Below, piece by piece: positions 60,676-64,000 of a stretch of 64,000 nucleotides of DNA (the first letter of the stretch is position 1; each line of letters opens with the position of its first letter). Below the pieces are notes generated by a model, which saw only the letters and a list, made by a program, of their open reading frames with translations, ran no database searches and was not told where the DNA came from. The stretch comes from Urechis unicinctus (Eukaryota; Annelida; Polychaeta; Xenopneusta; Urechidae). The translations under genes and the position numbers were made by a program. The stretch covers positions 28,002,936-28,066,935 of the forward strand of contig CM067343.1 of NCBI GenBank assembly GCA_034190875.2. The letters are read 5' to 3'.

Positions 60676-63600
60676 TTATCTGCACCATACACTTGTGTAT
60701 TTTGGCAATGCTGGCAGTTATATATTATCAGGTGTTGATTATTCTTGCTCATTCTGATAACGCGTGATAACGTTACAAAATGACATGGCGGCGACCATAT
60801 TAAACCATGCTGAGAAAATGAGCATTTTATCTTGTGTCCCTGTAAAATCAATGGTTTTGCGGCGAAATACAGGTTACTGGGATATATCGTTCTAGCAGCA
60901 TGAAAACTCAGTTAGGCAACATTTGTCAATACTTTGTACTTGCCTTTTAAAGGTCCATCCTTGATGATGTGTATTTTGTTGGCCTTTGGATGTATACCAG
61001 GTTGGACATTGGTTGTCGCAAATCCTTTATCAATATCTGTGGTCGAGTTCCATTGCAGAGCCGTCAGAAAAAAACCAGGTGATAAATGATCTCGCCTATC
61101 TATAAAAAATATCATTCTATCGTGACGTGGCTATGCGCTCTGTTTGGGAGCATTATAATTACTGATAAGGGGTAATATTTATTTTGCAATCACATTGGTA
61201 GCAGTTTTACGAGAGAAGTGGCTTGTGGTTTAGGTCTCCTTCCCTCGACGACTATTTGTTAACACAGTTTACCGTGGAACAGATCCATATGGAACGTGAG
61301 ATTTGAGGCAACACTTGAGATACGAAGCGTCGTTAAAAGATGATCTTCGTTTTCATCACCTAGATGTATCTGCGATAACAGCTTTGATAATTTCCCAAGA
61401 TGTGTTAGTCTTTAGCACGGCTAAGTACGTTCCAAAGGGATGTGTGTTATAAACAGCAGGATAATCAACCCATGCTGTTGACTGCGTTACTTCACACAGC
61501 AGCACGTCGAACCCGACTGTTTAAGTGTGATTAACTACCTTGCATGAGGTACGCCATTATTCCTGGATGTATCGTCTTGTATCCCTCTATGGGGTCCGCA
61601 TCCAGTTGAATGACACCACTTGTAACGAAATGGGTGCGTCTGCGTTGATTAATCAACATTTTAACTCATTTCTGATGAAGATAAACGAGGCAGATCCTCG
61701 AATGAAGTAGATGTGTATTACACGCCATGTTACCTCATCTACTACATGTAGACGGACACACGGACGCCTGTAATATATTTCAATATCAATACAGCCGGTC
61801 AGCAATATGGCATGTCCTGAACCCATCAATACTGACTAGCATGGATCGCGTCCTTCCAAATTGGCTGTCGGTTTGTCTTACGTCCCTGGTAATGTATATA
61901 ATGTGACTATTTGTCTCCATACATTTATGATCGTGTGTATTAAGTATGGTTGACACGAAACACTCCCAGCTGTATCAGCCAACAGAATGCTGTGCTTGTT
62001 AATGCTTTATTCAATATGTTTGGGACAACGCAGCATTTGTACACCCATTAAGTGCCGGGACTCGCCTATCAATAGCAAGTGCGCTTTGACCTCTTGAAAC
62101 GTACCCGTCAAGTGACTGTGTGGTCTGCTTAAGGATGCCATTTTTTCTGATAAAGAAATTAAAACCTGATTGATTTTACAGCGGTATATTGTGTCGGTGA
62201 TCGCACAGCACACAATGATACTAGTTCTTACATACACTTTAACTTTCACGGCAAAGATGGATTATGCTGTGTAAGAACGAGGTTAGCTAACATTAATTGA
62301 GCATAATGGTGAGTTGTGAACGGTGTTAACTAACATCTCATGTGCATAATGTGGGTTGTTCAACGACGTTAACTAAACGCTCATGTGAATATCAGCGAGT
62401 TTTTAACGATATCAACAAACTTCTCATGTGTATAATGGTGAGATGAGAGTGATGTTTACAAACAGCCCATTGACATAATGGGAAGTTGTCAACGACCAGG
62501 CGATGCGCTGTGCATAATGTAAACCAAAAGCAAAGTTATTAAATGTATGCTGTAAACGATGCTGTGAACTCATGGTCAAGGTGGACAATAATGTGTTATG
62601 AATGACGCTAGCTAACAGCCTAGGTGGATAAAGATGTGTTGTGAATGATGCTCATTGACAGCCCAGTAGTGATGTGCTATGAATGGGGCCAACTAACAGC
62701 CGAGCAATGATGTGTAATGAATGGTGCTAACTATCAGCCCGGGATGATAATGATGTGTAATTAATGGTGCTCACTAACATCCCAGGAGGATAATGATGTG
62801 TAATGAATGGTGCTAACTAACAGCCCGGGAGAATAATGACTAACAGCCCCGTAATAATGTAATATGAATGGTGTTAACTAACAACCAAGGAAGATAATGA
62901 TGTGCTATGATTGCTGAAGCTGAATACAACACTATGCGAGGAAGACATAGTATTAGCAACAGTGTTGCTCTTATATCAGATTGCATTTCTTCGTACCAAG
63001 TTCATAAACCTCACATCGTAATACCGTTTCCACACTCCATATGAACGAGCCATATAACGACTTAAAAATGCAAAGCAAACCGTTTATGAATTCAGTCCAA
63101 AGTTTAAATTATCGTCCTCAGTGACAGAGTGCAGTGCGTCTATGGAATTCTATTGGCGTATTATGTTGCAAATTGTATCTGACTTCCCCATCCGCCAATC
63201 AGCCAACAATTTGTCGGTACTGCTCACACAACGGATCCCGAACTAAACCATTCAGTTTGTCTCGAGATAGACGGATACATTGGACTCCATAATATTGAAC
63301 TATTCAAATTCATTCGGTGGCATTCTTCAAAGCAAGATGGCGCCGAGAGGCTTTGTAGTTTATTCAATTTCAAAGTATATCTGCTTTTATATTAGATCCC
63401 AGGTTTCTGTTATCATCTGCTGTTGCCCAATAATGTAGACATACGTCTGTGGCTGATCATACATTTCCTTTATTGAACGCACACTGCCTCATCGGCATGG
63501 TATGATGTCATTACAAATCTTACATTAGATTGCTAGAACCTTGCAAGGCACTTATTTGTGTCATCGCTTGAAGGTCTATGAATACACACAGCAGCTAACA

Positions 63601-64000
63601 GATGCAATATTCTTTTTTAGAATGACCGTGCAAACAAATGGTAGGTTTGAATAAGAAAAGACCAAGTAATTGGTGACTTGTATCCCAATCTATATATTTT
63701 GCAGTGACAAACAGATATATCAAAAGTCAACGTCTAGATACCACGTTTTAGAGAGCAGTCTTGTTACAAGTTTGTTGTGTTTTAGTGCATAATTGTACTG
63801 CGCGTTCACGTCCTGCCTACATTCATAAGTGTTACAGTGGCAATATTGAAGAACTCACATGTCTACTGTGACACTGGAGCTATGTAGAATGAATGCACCT
63901 GCAATATTATACATCCAACTCAGATTTACCTTCAACCTCGTCCACGCTCCTCGACACATGTTAACCATTGCTGATGTATTGCTGGTATTCTAAGATATAT
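60676..64000. repeat. Segmental duplication, copy C (cut by window end)
   Basis: Same X-Y-array-Z order as copy B with scattered substitutions and a few small indels (for example a loss of about 20 bp near 60,995). The high identity indicates a recent tandem duplication, or two haplotypes joined in the assembly. Confidence 0.93.

Overview
The window is animal nuclear DNA, most likely from a lophotrochozoan invertebrate and plausibly a mollusc. The evidence is short exons with GT/AG borders in large introns, many minisatellites and microsatellites, and one recognisable gene, a neuroglian/L1CAM-family cell-adhesion receptor. The protein resembles invertebrate neuroglian throughout. The phylum is an inference from the style of the sequence, not from a search.

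Positions 1-21,700 hold the 5' part of that gene on the minus strand. I read a signal-peptide exon (start codon at 21,696), six Ig domains split over twelve exon positions, the first fibronectin III domain, and the start of the second. All exon phases close over 732 codons. The remaining FnIII domains, the membrane segment and the cytoplasmic tail lie beyond position 1. The most interesting result is that two half-domain exons are present twice. The N-terminal half of Ig1 has two versions (10,140-10,242 and 9,794-9,905), and the C-terminal half of Ig2 has two versions (8,138-8,275 and 7,647-7,787). Within each pair the phases are identical. Using both Ig1 exons would shift the frame, so that pair must be used one at a time. 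The layout recalls Dscam and would give up to four adhesive ectodomains from one L1-type gene.

Intron 1 (10,243-21,626) is 11.4 kb. It carries a strong 84-bp hairpin just upstream of the alternative exons, an acidic possible cassette exon at about 13.1 kb, and several tandem repeats. Six 35-bp repeats sit directly in front of the start codon.

From 22 to 45 kb I see no gene. The region holds minisatellites (23, 33 and 42 bp units), a GGAA tract, a tRNA-like SINE fragment and the second copy of a roughly 200-bp inverted-repeat element first seen at 2.6 kb. From 45 to 64 kb the sequence is dominated by duplications: 49-, 43- and 45-bp arrays, a 2.4-kb TIR element full of TGACT palindromes with decayed coding remains, and a nested segmental duplication whose last two copies (about 55.5-58.8 kb and 60.7-64.0 kb) are nearly identical. 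No rRNA, intact tRNA, CRISPR or bacterial-type feature was seen.
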